Origin: Owenia fusiformis
Lineage: Eukaryota > Annelida > Polychaeta > Sabellida > Oweniidae
Direction: 5' to 3'
Assembly: GCA_903813345.2 (NCBI GenBank)
Contig: CAIIXF020000003.1
Location: 16,694,931 to 16,758,930, forward strand
Length of the DNA stretch: 64,000 bases
Shown here: positions 1 to 13,080 of the stretch, one piece after another
How the letters are laid out: the number at the start of each line of letters is the position of its first letter
Numbering within the stretch: position 1 is the first letter of the stretch
The notes under the pieces: generated by a model
Databases searched by the model: none
The model's input: the letters and a program-made list of their open reading frames with translations, nothing else
Told to the model about the DNA's origin: nothing
Made by a program: the position numbers and the translations under genes

Positions 1-1944
1 GGTGTTCACAAACAAAAGGTATTCTAATTATACAGGAGCAGGTTTTTCCATACAGCTTTGAAATCTCATTAAAGTGCCATTTTAATGAGATTTTAGAATA
101 TCTGAATTTTCAATCACTAAAAACCAACAGTTTCTTCTTTTTGATAGAATATTTGAATTCTAAGTGTGATTTTCAATTTAAACAACTTTGATTTCCCCAC
201 TTATTTACCTTAATTCCAATTTCCAGGATATTCAAGTTTTCTGAAAACGGTCAGACTAAATTCCAATTGACAAAATGATGAGAAAAATCTTTAATTATAC
301 ATTTACTCTTCCGAGGGTCACAATTTTAATGTTAAATCACAATCCACATGTCAACAACATCACATAGTAACGAATACATCCCAATTGAGTTTCACATGAA
401 TCCAAATGGAAATATTTGAAAAAACAAGAGATTAAGTGATTTTCTGCTATATCTCTGTATATGTGTACATAATGGTATTCTAGCCCGACCAACACATGTG
501 CCGCCATCTATTTATCCTTCTATATGTATGTATATAGAAAAAAGGTCAATTGTTATGGACACCCTGTTTATCATAGTATACGTATAGTATTACAGTGAAT
601 GCACTTTTATAAAGATGAAGCATTGCTTGATTTTGCCCTCTCAGATAACTTCCAAAGGGTTAAAAGGATCACTTTCTCAGCTATCCATTTCCATGTCAAC
701 ACTAATGCATCTATGGTAATATAATCGATGACCATTTCACACTTCTCCCTTAATTCACCAGTTTATCATTTGATATAATTATAATCTGTACACAAAGGCG
801 CGATAACTGCTCACCCCTTGTAATTAATCATGTGTGTTAGGACTAGAAAAACTTAATTTATGATATCGATACTGATTTACAAAGTATCTATACTTGAGAA
901 TGCTGCTGAAAGGGATCTAGGAAAAAATACCTTTCCTTTTGGTTTTATTGAATATAATTTTTGTCCATTGCAAAATATCAATGAATGAAAGAATTCCTGA
1001 GGTGCATTATCAAGACTACTGGAGTTGCATAATCAACCAGAAAGCAAGATGCCATTTCTTGGATCCCATGTCCATTATAAGAGCATCAAACTAACAAAGT
1101 AAACCAAATCTGACAACTGGTATTTGAGTTATTGGCTTGACAGATCAATTGACAAACATCTTGTTATATTAAATGCACAGCCCCATATATTTTGGGGTGA
1201 TGGAATAAAAATATACAATCATTCTACAAAGATTTACCAGACAGATGGATGGATGGACAGATATAATATGGCTTTTCAATATCTCTAATTAGTCATCCAA
1301 GATGAAGGTGCAAATAAAGGGTACTGTAAAATAAATTGCCTTAATTTGATGGCTGTTTTAATTTGGCGGATTTGGAGGATTGATAAAAACTGCCAAATGA
1401 GGTGTCCACCAGTTTTTGAAAAAAATCCCAGAAAAAAACTGTGCTGAAAATCTGGAAAAACACAGCCAAAATGCCAATTTTAAACCATTTCCCAACGATC
1501 TACAGAATCTGTGCTGGTTCAGACAAAACAATCTGATACCAAGAGTCAAAATTACTCTATCAGTGGTGAGCTGTGAAGTGAGCAATACAATTGATGATGG
1601 TCAATCCACCAACTTAAATAGCAGCCAAAATTTCAAAATTTGCCCAACCCCCCAAATTAATCCAGTATTATTTCATTGTTCGTTGCAATATAATTATAAT
1701 GTTGAGTGATTACAAATAGGACTCTTATATGGAGATCAATGACACAATTTCCTGTAATAGTTACACATCTCACACAACCACATCTCAATAATAATATCTC
1801 ATGATCTCAATTGTAAATGAAGACCATGATTATTTGTTCTCTCGTTTCCCCAACTTCAAATGGAAAACAAACATAAATTGAAACAAATCATTCGTTATAT
1901 TAAAAGGAAATTGGACACTTGGACACTCACAATTTGCTCTTCAT

Positions 1945-2205
1945 TTACAGGTTTCACTAAACAAGTTTACATATTTCTTAGCTAAAATATGTAAACTTAA
2001 TGTTTAGTGAAAGCTGTAAAGTAGAACACATGGAGAAGTGGAACACTTCTGTTAGTAGAACACTTTTCAGAGTCCCACGACCAATTAACATCATGTTAAA
2101 TGAACATCTTTTAGTCGAACACCTCCTAAGTGGAACACTTTTCAGAGTCCCACGACCAAATAACCTTATGTTAAATGAACATCTTTAAGTCGAACACCTC
2201 CAATT
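1945..2205. repeat. GTGGAACAC-type terminal-repeat fragments with hairpin
   Basis: CAGGTTTCACT at about 1949 is followed by a hairpin whose arms are TTTCACTAAACAAGTTTACA and its near complement (about 1955-2012). Two direct copies of a segment of about 80 bp follow, containing AGTGGAACACTT and CAGAGTCCCACGACCAA. The same terminal wording (CAGTAAAACCTG, GTGTTCCACTT) recurs at 14452, 29481, 37775, 46710 and 62463, so this is one member of a dispersed family. Confidence 0.55.
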
Positions 2206-2544
2206 AGAAGAAGCCCAGATATTTCATTAATTGTGTTTATCGGAAGAATTGCATGATAAAGAGCAATTTCAATTCAAGACATTAACGGGATGGCCTGTAT
2301 TTAAATTTCTTTGATATGTTATTCATCAAAAATTGTCTAGACGAGCAAGCCTGCTGTCATGAAGTCATAATCTTTACATACACATAGCGTGAAGAAAAAT
2401 ATAACATAAACATTTTTGAAAGACTGACGTAAATCCAATTGCAGAAAATAGCTTAACATTTTTTTCTAATTTTTCATAGAGATCACATATCACAGATGCT
2501 ACAAAATACATAAAATCTGAACCAGCTTTGTTATTGAAATAGCA

Positions 2545-3090
2545 ACAACATGATGAACCATGACATCTCAGCAATGAGATGCCCTGATATTATGGGTTAG
2601 ATTTGATCCAAGAGAGCCCACATTTGAGGCGCTTTGACATCTTTCATCTCAGCTAATTATTTCATACAACTAGGGATCATAAAACTTGTGAAGATTATAT
2701 CACACATGCTAGTGTTAATAGCTAATGGCAGTGACAAAATAACAATGCCTATTATATGTTTGGACAGTAAGGGAAATGATCAGGTCTGTGGTGAGGGGGT
2801 TCGAGGGGTTCAGGCAACCCCCCCGGTCAAAAATTCTTTCAAAATCATGCAGTATTTTACAGTTCTGAGCATTTTTTCATTTAGTCAAAGTGAATCCCCC
2901 TAGTATTTTTCTGAAAGTGAACCCCCCTTAGTAAAAGCTGGCTAAAGGCCTAATGATTACATGGTAACTATCAGACTGAATGACAGTTGTACCTCTTCCC
3001 ACCAGTAGATGAGCTAAAATCAAAAAAAATATCCCATAATATGCATGTGTTCGGAGAAACAGAAAGATATGATAAGAATCAGAATGAATG
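2545..3090 (+). repeat. dispersed repeat, interrupted copy
   Basis: The start (ATGAACCATGACATCTCAG, ATGAGATGCC, GAGAGCCCA) matches 17810-17900. The end (GAAACAGAAAGATAT, GAATCAGAATG) matches 17965-18000, and the reverse complement of the same stretch lies at 42660-42745. In this copy the two halves are separated by a hAT-like insertion around 2781-2951. The family is unclassified. Confidence 0.5.
2781..2951. mobile_element. hAT-like short non-autonomous element, decayed
   Basis: The piece begins CAGGTCTGTGG and ends AAAGCTGGCTAAAGGCCT. Internally it has TTCTTTCAAAATCATGC and repeated GTGAACCCCCC, as does the better preserved element at 10162-10331. The terminal repeats have diverged and no target duplication is clear. 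Confidence 0.4.
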
Positions 3091-4779
3091 GGCAGATGAA
3101 CAGATTGATGATAATCAAATGGATGGACTGCAATTTGTATTTCCTTTCTCAAACTCCACACCTTCGCACGCTCGGTCTTCACTGCATTCATCCAATGGGA
3201 GCCGAGTGAACGAAGAAGCAAACTTCATATGTTGGATAAGGAGGTTTAAATGGAATTCAAGGTATCGAAAGTTTAGCCCGAGGCTGTCCATCAACTGGAT
3301 CAACAGATCATCACAGGGCTTAATGTTCCTAATTACTTCTTCTGGCCCCACATTTTGATTCATTATCCAATGAGTTGAACATTAAACCCAGTGTCGAGCT
3401 TGAAGATTTATACAAAATTTTATTACTTTTATATTCTCAAACTCAGACTGAACTTGTGCTGAAATTATACTGGAATTATATGTGGAGTTATAATTCCATG
3501 AAATTATAGTTATTCTGTGGCATAGCTTGCGTACTATGTGAGTGTATGCCACAAGTGAGTGAAGCGAACGAGCTTTGAGGGGGGGTTCTTCTCCCCCAAG
3601 AAAATTTGAAAATGAAATTGCATTTGAAGCGTTCTTGGGCATTTTAAATTATGAAATTCCGACTTATATGGATTAATAAAATTTAAATTATTAGCCATTT
3701 TTTCAGAATATCCAGTATTTTTAAAGTGTGGGACAACTCAATATATAAAATTATCTTTTCTCTAAATCTTTAGAGTACGCCATGGCGTTTTATGCGTATA
3801 TGACGCTATGCCATTGGTATTCCTCAACCAATAAAAAGTATTTATTTTCCAATAAGGAGCAGGCTTGAGGTGAAGTTGGATGAGGCAGATGAGGTGAAGA
3901 GGTTTTGATGACACTTCAGCAAAAATTGAACCTTATAATATACCCCTGTTTCAAGGATATCGCAAAAATTTCCTATATCTTAAGGGATAATCATGAGACT
4001 TGGTAAAGTATTTATATACAATTCTAACTTGGAATCCAATGGTAATCTTCAGCCATGAAGCCAGAAAGACATCCTCTCGCCATTAAACTCTCATCATAGT
4101 TTTAGGACAAAATTACTTATCATTTTACAAATAACTGATTTCAATTGTGTCATGAATCTATGACAGAAGACTGTTATGTTAAAGTCAACTAGAGTTCAAA
4201 AACATCATCATCCTAAAAAAGCCATGAGGCAGTTATATCATCCAGCATTAAAGGATGTCCTCGCTATAAACGACTTGTAGATGACATCATCATTACGCAC
4301 ACAGCAGACTATCAAATAGCAATATCGGCTATTATACTTCATCATGACAACAACAACATAAGATCAAAATGTCAGGGCTGAGACTTAAATGATATTATTT
4401 AGAGTTATAAATTTCAAGCAGGCTGTTTATATGACATTAAGGATCATTGCAGTAGATGTGTATATATGCACTTCTCCGTCGATTGTTTTGAAGGAATGAA
4501 TTATGGTTTTATTTTTCTGTTTGTATCAACGGAAACGCCTATTGTGGTAAACTATAACACGTACTACATGTACGTATATTAAAAAACTCAAATATGACAT
4601 ATTGTATATTTTAGGCCCTTTCTTCCAAGATGTACGCTACTTGTAAAATATTATACTGAAATTAGATTTCTGGATGGAGGGGGGAGGCTATGAAAAATAT
4701 GTTTTGATCTAGTTTTTCAAATAAGGGCAGGATTAAGATAAAAACAGGAAAGGATGATAATTAACACTTTGATCTACAG

Positions 4780-4930
4780 AGATGTCGTCGGTAGGCTCGC
4801 CGATCGGCATGCCTTTCGGCTCGCTGAGTGCCCATCGACGCGTCTATCGGCGTTTAATTTGAATTCCCAGTCGGAGGGATCGATCGGCACACTGTACTGT
4901 ACTAAACATACCGTGAACAGATCTCCGATT
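4780..4930. repeat. GC-rich cluster of GCCGATCGGC-like motifs
   Basis: In an otherwise AT-rich region this stretch is CpG-rich, with short palindromic motifs such as GCCGATCGGC, CATCGACGCGTCTATCGGCG and CGATCGGC. The same motif style occurs at 12940-13080. It does not read as a protein or a recognised element; function unknown. Confidence 0.45.
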
Positions 4931-6307
4931 GGCATTGAAACAACGTAAAAACACTTCCATCGGTATGAGTGATAAAATATAATAATAAACAAACTGATGA
5001 TTAAACTAAATACTTAAATAGGTCTAGGTCATTTTTGTTATTTTCATCTACATGTGTTATCGGACATTATTAGGTTATGATTAAAAACGTATAATATTAA
5101 TATTCATCGTCGAAATGTGTTTTGGAATAAAAAGATTTGATGGTGTTAATTTATTTTTATATTGGAATGTATCCGGGGGCTGGGGGGATAGCAAGGGCCA
5201 AAATTTGACGAAGTAAGTTTTCAGTCGTATATTTTTTAAAAGAAAATGAACAATTCAGTCTCTCCGCAATTTGTTTTCAAATACGAGTTAAATAAAACAG
5301 TATCACGGCTGTGGTCAAAATATTTGTCACCTGCGGGGAGCATGTTATTTTTCATAAAAAACACACAAATTATATAATCTATAACTCATATATTTGTTAT
5401 ACGAAAAAACTACCTTTCGATCACAAAACCAGTGAGTACAATATTGATATTTTCAGATCTGATACAATGATCGTACACAAATTGTGATTCAAGTCGGTTA
5501 TTTTAAAAGCAGAAAAGAGATGAGAAATTGTATCAAACATGTCCGACTTCCTTACCAATATTACTTTTTAATTGAGGATAAGGGCTCCGCCTAATCTGAC
5601 TTTGATGGCTCGAAATCTGTAAATCTGTAAATCGAGAGCCATGTAGCAGTTTAAAGGGAAAAGCCCATTAGAGTTGAATAAATTATTATAATTATAAATT
5701 ATCTATTCATAGTTTTAATATATTTATTCTAATAGGCTAATTGACACTTAAACATGCATTTAATTAATGCGTTGTGTTTGGGATTCATAATATTACTAAA
5801 TACAGTATCTAAAATGATTATATGAAGTGCACGTTATTTTTACATTAAAGATGATCTGTTTTATTAGTCGCCACAAAACTTTTTTAAGTACATGTAGTAT
5901 ATCGTACATCAGTGAAGAAGCTACGGCTACCCGTTTTACGAGCAGTATGGCAATTCTTGAAATACTTGTATTTATTATGAATTACATTATTAGTCCAAAA
6001 TACACATTTCGTTCAATAAGAAACACATAAAAACGTTCAATACATTATCTATCACGCTGAGCGATCGGACAAGATGAACGGAGGAGGGAGGTCAGCCCAT
6101 TTTTGATAGAAAATTCAACAAATCTTCACCAACCCCACCCCCTCCGATCCGTTCATATTTTCCGATCACCAGGTGCGTCTACAGGTAACTAAAAACAACG
6201 TATTGCAAAAACCGTATTGTTATATTAAGATCTAGGAGTATTATAAGTGTTCGAACGCGGGATTTCTAAACTGCCACCAGACTACTGACTCTATAAAATA
6301 CGCTTTA

Positions 6308-6766
6308 CACCCCAGTCACATTTGTCGCACGGCGCAAGTCGACCGCAGATCAATTAAATCGGTGAATTTCTGCGGCGAGCGTAGAAAAACTACGCTCGCC
6401 TTGCGGCCTCCGTACGGCGAATGCAGATTTTTACAGGCCGCAGGGAAGGCGTAGAAATTATAACTCGGAGTTATGATTTTTGTTCATTTCTGAGGTCACC
6501 GTAGAAATCAACTGGCTCAACAAGATTGAATCATTATTTGATATTACATCCTAGCACTATGAATAACATTTATAAGTTGTCCCGATGTAAATAAAATGAA
6601 AAAAGTATTATTTATCAACAGAAATTTAAGATTCACCGTGCGGCTGCCGTGGGAAATGTGACAGCAAAAGTATGAGAGCGCAGAAATTCCACGGCGAGCG
6701 TAGAAATGTTAGTGGGCCGCAGAAATGATAGACCGCAAGGTCGCCGTAGGAAATGTGACTGGGGTG
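6308..6766. mobile_element. MITE with CACCCCAGTCACATTT inverted ends
   Basis: The left end CACCCCAGTCACATTT at 6308 is matched by its exact inverse at the right end, finishing at 6766, and TA stands outside both ends (6306-6307 and 6767-6768). The 459-bp interior is GC-rich and repeats CGGCGAGCGTAGAAA in both orientations. No transposase frame is present, so this is a non-autonomous element. The TA duplication points to a TA-targeting superfamily but does not identify it. Confidence 0.75.
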
Positions 6767-7026
6767 TAACTACTAATTATTGAGCCGTTCAGTGAACCAT
6801 ATTTGGAATCAATAGTTGTAGTCTGTGATAAAATGAACTTGATACATGTTACTTGAATTTCTATCAACTCATTTTTATGATCAGAGATGGTCAAACGCTA
6901 TATTCTATTGACAACGTAACAGTCATTTGTCATCGTGACCTGCAGGTCATGACAACCATCAACATGCAATGGTGTATGTTTACAAAAAACTTGAAACCAG
7001 GAGTTTTATTTAGACGGGACTTCCCC

Positions 7027-7165
7027 TTTTTATGTCACCACCAAAAGTGGTCACATATTGTTAAAGTCTCCAACTTTTTTGTGTACGGTGTTTAGCGTCT
7101 GGGGTCGGCGTTCAGCGTCTGTAACAAATGGCGGGTAGTGACATTTTTCATGTTAATGCCTTATT
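7027..7165 (-). repeat. dispersed repeat with TGCCATTTGTTACAGA core
   Basis: Read on the minus strand, this carries GGCATTAACATG, AATGTCAC, GCCATTTGTTACAGA and then ACTTTAACAATATGTGA. The same order is seen on the plus strand at 42192-42375 and, shorter, at 40667-40790. It is a dispersed family of roughly 140-180 bp, probably a SINE- or MITE-like unit. Confidence 0.55.
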
Positions 7166-10161
7166 TAATATTTAAGGCTCCAAATGAAATATGATATCTG
7201 ATATCATCATGATGTTATTCTTATTATATTATTCTGTTTTGCAGGTGCCAATGAGTATGACACACAAGCAGTGACAATTGAGATTTCAAGTCCAGTTTGA
7301 AGAACAATACGCCGTTCTTCAAGTTATAGCCCAGGGAGTTCAAGTTTATGCATCTTGCCTCAAGTAAAGTGTTAGCCCTTAAAGACAGGACCGTAGCCAG
7401 GGAATGGCCGGGGGTCGGAGTTTTCACCATTTTGAGCAATTTTCAAATGATTTTGGTCATTTTTTGGTCAGAGTTGTCAAAAGTGAACCCCTTGGAATTT
7501 CTTTAAAAGTGAACTCACTCTCTTGATACATCCTGACAGTGGGCCTGAAAGGTTTATCCCATATTGTTTTGGGGAAATGGCACAGTTGCTTGATGCAAGA
7601 GTAAAACTTTGAAATAACCATAGATAATATTACAATAGATAAAAGTTTGGCATGCATTATTTTTTTCGTTTCATTATTAGATTTGAGAGCAGGTAGACGT
7701 ATACCTCAGTGCAGTGAATTATGTTTGTATTTTAAGAAGTTGTTTTTCAGGTGTTACCAGCGATGATTGCAGGCATGAATACACTTTAAATATATTTCCT
7801 AACATATTCCTTCAGTAAATACACCCGTTTGCATGTTTTAAATAAGCCGTAAATAAAATGTTTAAACTTTGTTAGCATGGTCTATAAACTACAACGACCG
7901 TCAACCTTTTTAAGTTTTGATTTGTTTTGTTGAAATTAGATTAAGAAATTAGTCTTTCAAATGTCACCAGTGTCTTTAGGGTTGAGGTTTCACGTCGGTT
8001 TAAATTAGAATAATTCTTTACTATCTGGTTTTCTTTGCTTCATTGTGAAATGTTCATCGAATTGTTATTTTTCGAATCATTTCCATTTCGTTACATAAGT
8101 TATTTGGAATAAACTTAATTTCAGCTAAAATGCAGGGTAGTGCATGGCTTTTTTTGAAACTTCAAAATTTTATGTTGACGTTTTGTTGCTTATCACCGTA
8201 TTAATTATGTTTTATGTTTGTTTATTTGTTTTTATTTCTTATACAAGTACAAGTAAGTTATACATTGCAAGTCACACCCGTAGCAAACCCTGCATTGCCT
8301 TACAAAGTTTACATGAGCAGTTTCGAGAAACATTAGAATATGGGAGGGGTTCAAGAAAAGACCCGGTGTAAAAGGGTAGGAGGTCCAGACAGTATCTGTT
8401 GGAATGTTATATATTTCCCTATCAAACATATGATAGGCGTATGCATGAGTGGAGGGTTGTGGAAATAGGGCCTCGTGAGAGATACATGTACTTGACAGTC
8501 AGTAATTGTTTACACCCCCCCCCTTCCTTGAAATGCTGAACTAATGTGCTTTTTGTTCATTGAAACAATACGAAATCAAAATTGACTAGTTTCCTAATTA
8601 CAATAAAAACAAACGGCTGATAAGAAGATTACAGTGACTGTTTCCCGTCATAACATAACAATGTTGATGGTGGGCAAAGGAAATCGAGTCTGTATTGATC
8701 TAGTTAATAAGCATGATACGTGATTATAAACGTAGAGTAAAGGAATTTTTCAGAATTCTCATTGTAATCAGAACTATGTGAATTTATACCATTCGCCCAG
8801 ACATGGGCTAAAATTTTGATTCTTTTCAGCCTAATATTCTATCCAACAGCATTAAATGATCAAACTCAATTATTTAGTAAAACTTCAATAAGGGATCACG
8901 TGAATTTCGATACAGCGGTAAATGAAAGTTTTATGCTTATTATGCGGGAACTATGAAATGTTAGATTTAATTACCTAGATACCGTATTCGGGGGGACATT
9001 TTATCCTTTTTAGATTTTATATCGATTTTGACATTTTTGGCCTCTGGCTATGAAACGTGTCTCTGATATATGTATGTATTTCCCGAGAGAAAATGGGACA
9101 TTTGCGGGGCCAGATGCAAGACTAGTTATCTGTTTTCCTGGCTTGTTTGAAATGGATAAACTTTGCAATGTCGTATGTTTCAATGAAGCCCATGTGGGAA
9201 TGACAGCCTGTAGACCTAGAAATCCATATTTATATACTACAGATCGAGATAGAATAGTAATACAAAATATAGTATTCCAATTTCCAGTATCACACTAGAC
9301 ACCAACTTTTAGATACTAGTAACAGATTTAGAATTCCTATTTTAAAATCAAGAATCAGTTTAATCAGGAATTATAAATTCATTGATAAAATGCGATCGAG
9401 ATAGACTGGTGGACAGGATGAGCTAGGATGCAATCAGGAAGGCGCTTAGTTGTTTATATTAATTATTGGGTCTTATAACACCTTAGTATAGTATACCCCT
9501 CCCTCCCAAATCACAACTTCGCAACCACCGTCAGTTTTATAATCAAATCCCTTTCCCTCACTAATGCAAATACATGAATAAATATAATTGGAGTGAATTG
9601 CATGCGTTTCGAATGCAGTTATCTTTGTAGTACTAGTATTAATTTGTTCAAACAAGTTTACAGAAGATAAATGAGAGGGGGCAAAGGGAAACACAGGGGC
9701 GTAGCCAACTTTCAGTCAGGGGGGGGGGTGCGATTGCCCCTTAAAGATTCGGTTTTCAGTCAGAATGGGGTGGGGGTGCGATTAGCAAGCCAAAATATTT
9801 TTTTAAGATATGTTTTGAATTTTACAAAAATCAATGCAATTTCCTTCAAAATTGAGCTAGAAACTTCACCTTTACTTCACAATAAAAAGCATATTTTAAA
9901 GCTCATTTCTTCTTCCATCTCATGGTTATATTTTCATTAGTGATGGGGGAGGGGGTGCGGTCGCTAGGCCTATGAAAACATTTCAACCTGCCAACCTTAC
10001 GGAGCAAGTATACATCAATTTGCTTTTAATATCAATACAGATAAATGGTCGAAACTGGAAGCGTAATTGATAAAGCACAGCAAAGTATTTAGCTTAGGCT
10101 TATTAAAATAATGAACGTTCTATCTACAATCATGTTGTATAAACATCTGTACATGTAGTCT

Positions 10162-10331
10162 CAGGCCCGTAGCCAAGTGGGGGGGGGGGTGAGTAAATGC
10201 GAGCAACCAAAAGTTCTTTCAAAATCATGCCCTTTGTCTTGTGATCTTCAAGTAATTTGGGACAACATGTGACACTCCTTTTTTAAAAAGCGAACTAACC
10301 CCTTGCCAAAAGCTGGCTACGGGCCCGCCTG
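10162..10331. mobile_element. hAT-like MITE, CAGGCCCGTAGCCA ends
   Basis: The left end CAGGCCCGTAGCCA and the right end TGGCTACGGGCCCGCCTG form imperfect terminal inverted repeats around 170 bp. A long G run follows the left end. Related fragments are at 2781, 7386 and 9694. CAGG...CGTAGCC ends are typical of hAT elements; no target duplication is evident, so the superfamily call is an inference. Confidence 0.55.
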
Positions 10332-10688
10332 TAACATCCCCTACAAAAGTTTGTTCCCGTCTTTTAAGTAATAATAAATCAAAACAAAGCTTTTTTTAAA
10401 TTATGAATGTAAACACTTATCAATATGTATGCAACATGCAAAACCAATAAACTGAATACATTTAAAGATTAGACTGCAGCTTCTTGAAAAGAAAGCAGAA
10501 CGTGTCATCACCGCCAACATAGAGAGCAACGTGTACTAATTATAAGTATCTGAAAGATAACGCAAAAAACTTAATTATTAACTTTCAAGTCTTAACAATT
10601 TAACATGTAACTGTAACATGTAACTGTAACATAACATATATATCGCCCCGAGGGGTCATTTAGCTTGATGAATAACCCCTCTGGTATT

Positions 10689-10892
10689 AGAGAGGTTTCG
10701 CACAATGGATTAACCTCAACTCGTTTTAGTTTGAACTAGCTGCTCATTAAGCTGTACCCTACGCGCAGAGCCAAGAAATAAACTACAGAAGATGAAACTC
10801 CCTTTTAATTAAGAAGTGAAATCGAACGAATGCAAAGGGTAATAAATCTGGTGAACACAACACGTTGAGCTAAAAACTTGCGAAACCTCTCT
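10689..10892. mobile_element. short inverted-repeat element, AGAGAGGTTTCGCA ends
   Basis: AGAGAGGTTTCGCA at 10689 is matched by its exact inverse TGCGAAACCTCTCT ending at 10892. The interior of about 175 bp is non-coding. The flanks are TA-rich, but a clean duplication cannot be fixed. Probably a MITE. Confidence 0.5.
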
Positions 10893-12939
10893 ATAAACGC
10901 ATTGTTGAACGCAAATGATCATGTGGATTCACTTAAATTCTGAATTATATTCAACTGTTTCTGTAAACTTCAACGAATGCATTTAATCCCATGATGCGTT
11001 TCACTCCTATCTGGAGTCTGGTAGTGCAGACTTGCAACCCGGGACTTGCACCCCGGGACTTGCACCAACCCTTGCCCCTCTTCCACCCCGTGTCATCCTT
11101 GAGGTCCATGCATAGCCAAACACTTCACATGCCTGTATCACCCCCGTTAATGGAAACAACCTGTAAAAAATGAATATCATATTAAGCAAATGCCTTTTAT
11201 GGCCAGGTGACCGAGACATCAAAGTGATATTGAGTAAATTTCCTCCAACTCAAAACGTAATTATATAGATATAAATAACTCTCTTCATAAAATCTAAAGT
11301 TCACAATCCTTATCTAAATTGTGTATGGAACAAAACCAGAAGTCTGTTATATTATTATCTACAAAATGTCCGGTGACTTAACTGTATGGAATTTTGAAAT
11401 ATAATTTTTTTATTGTAGATATACTGTATAACATAAACACATCAACATAGAAACATTCAATACAGTTATATTGTAACAATATTCATATTATATTAATTAG
11501 AGGGACCAAACACATTCGCTATTGCTAAGGTTTCTACGACTTTAACTGTCTTATCAGCATCTTGATCCATCAAGGTATTACAATATTGTATGACTGAAGG
11601 AATACACTGGTATGCTATGTCAGAGCATGAAATTACAATTACACTATGCTTAATACGCGGCTTCATACGTCTCAAAATCTCTTAATTTTCAAATGGGAGT
11701 ATATCATTTTCGTGAGCGGGATTTGGCGGAACAATACGATTTTCTTTCAAAATCAAAAATATTCCAAGGTGTTATTCATCGGGAAGTAGTATCATGGGAT
11801 AAATTTAGATATATCATTGCATCCCACGACCGGTTTGATTATCAATACGCAATCAGTCTGACGCTAATAAGACACAGGATGCAATCAGGTTAATTATCGT
11901 ATTTTATTGTCTTAAGTCTCAGCGTACCTTGTAAGATAATCATTCCCGTTTGATTTTGTTTGAATCGAAATTAAACGGAGGAGGGGGGGGGATGAACATT
12001 TAAATCTTAATTTTATTCCTTACAATAGTTAAGAAATTTTGTTGATCATGTTGGCTCAAAGCAACAATTTTAAATCGTCGTTCTGTAAGACTGTGAAACA
12101 CTAAATTATTTCGTGTTTTTATTATCTTAACGTAGCGTATATTAATACTTGTTTGCTGAATGAGACCCGGGGAATTAGATTAATTTCAATATGATTCGCA
12201 CAATGATAAGGCTTTTATCACAGGCTTCAATGACTGCCCATCATTGGCATCATACTGTATTTCAATAATTCCTTTATTATAATAATTGTTGAAGGTACGA
12301 AATACAACACGATCATTTTAATCATGGAAATACGTCCTTTGCTAAATCAGGTCAAGTTGAAATAATGTCCGATGGGAGGCTTTTTAGAAGGGTTGTACCA
12401 AGCAATGTTTAGTTTTGATTGACATTTCCAACGACTACGCCGATGGGCAGTCTTGATAGGTGCTGATGGGAATGCAGTTCCGGCGAGACACGGGGAATAA
12501 AAACAAATATTTTGAACTTGCTTTCTCTTGAGCTTTCGAAATTGTACCCTCTCCCCACTTGGCATAATCTGTCTCGATAAATATTCTTTTTACTCAAACT
12601 TTCTCAAACAAATGAATTGTCCACTTTTCAATGTACATGAACATTTTTTTAGTCGTAGAATCCCATCATTCGTTTAATATCTAGCCAGTTTATTTAATTC
12701 AGTTACCCCGTGCGACGACATAGATTGTAAAAAATATTTAAATCTGTGGGACGTTAATAGCGATATATTACATTAAGCTGTATGGATTAATGTCCCCGGA
12801 TTAATGTCCCGGGGTTAATGTCTCACGAATTTTAAATGTAAATCGAAATATTATCGTCTTGGCGATGTGCAATGTAATGTGTTGATACACGTAATTCTCA
12901 CGACGAACGTTGATACACTTAACTCTCACGACGGAATGC

Positions 12940-13080
12940 GGTTCCGATGACTGTGTCGATCGGCAGTACTTTGCTGTGCCGATGGCAAGGCCCATCGGCG
13001 TGCCGACCTGTGCCTATCGACGTGCCGATCGGCCTGCCGACTACGCGCCTATCGACTCGCCGATTGGAGCATGCCGATGT
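12940..13080. repeat. GC-rich cluster of GCCGATCGGC-like motifs
   Basis: Repeated CGATCGGC, CCCATCGGCG, GCCTATCGACGTGCCGATC and CGCCGATTGG motifs are packed into about 140 bp. This is the second such cluster in the window after 4780-4930. An open frame crosses it, but its product is low-complexity Arg/Pro/Asp and not recognisable, so it is not called as a gene. Confidence 0.45.

Larger units (their letters stand above)
1..6307. other. non-coding AT-rich stretch with decayed repeats
   Basis: No convincing exon or RNA gene is visible. Recognisable pieces are a fragment near 1050-1150 related to the repeat at 48674-48965 (both carry wording like CAACTGGTATTTGAGTTAT), GTGGAACAC-type repeats at about 1945-2205, a dispersed repeat at 2545-3090 interrupted by a hAT-like piece, and a GC-rich motif cluster at 4780-4930. 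The short open frames here have no recognisable domain and are left uncalled. Confidence 0.6.
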
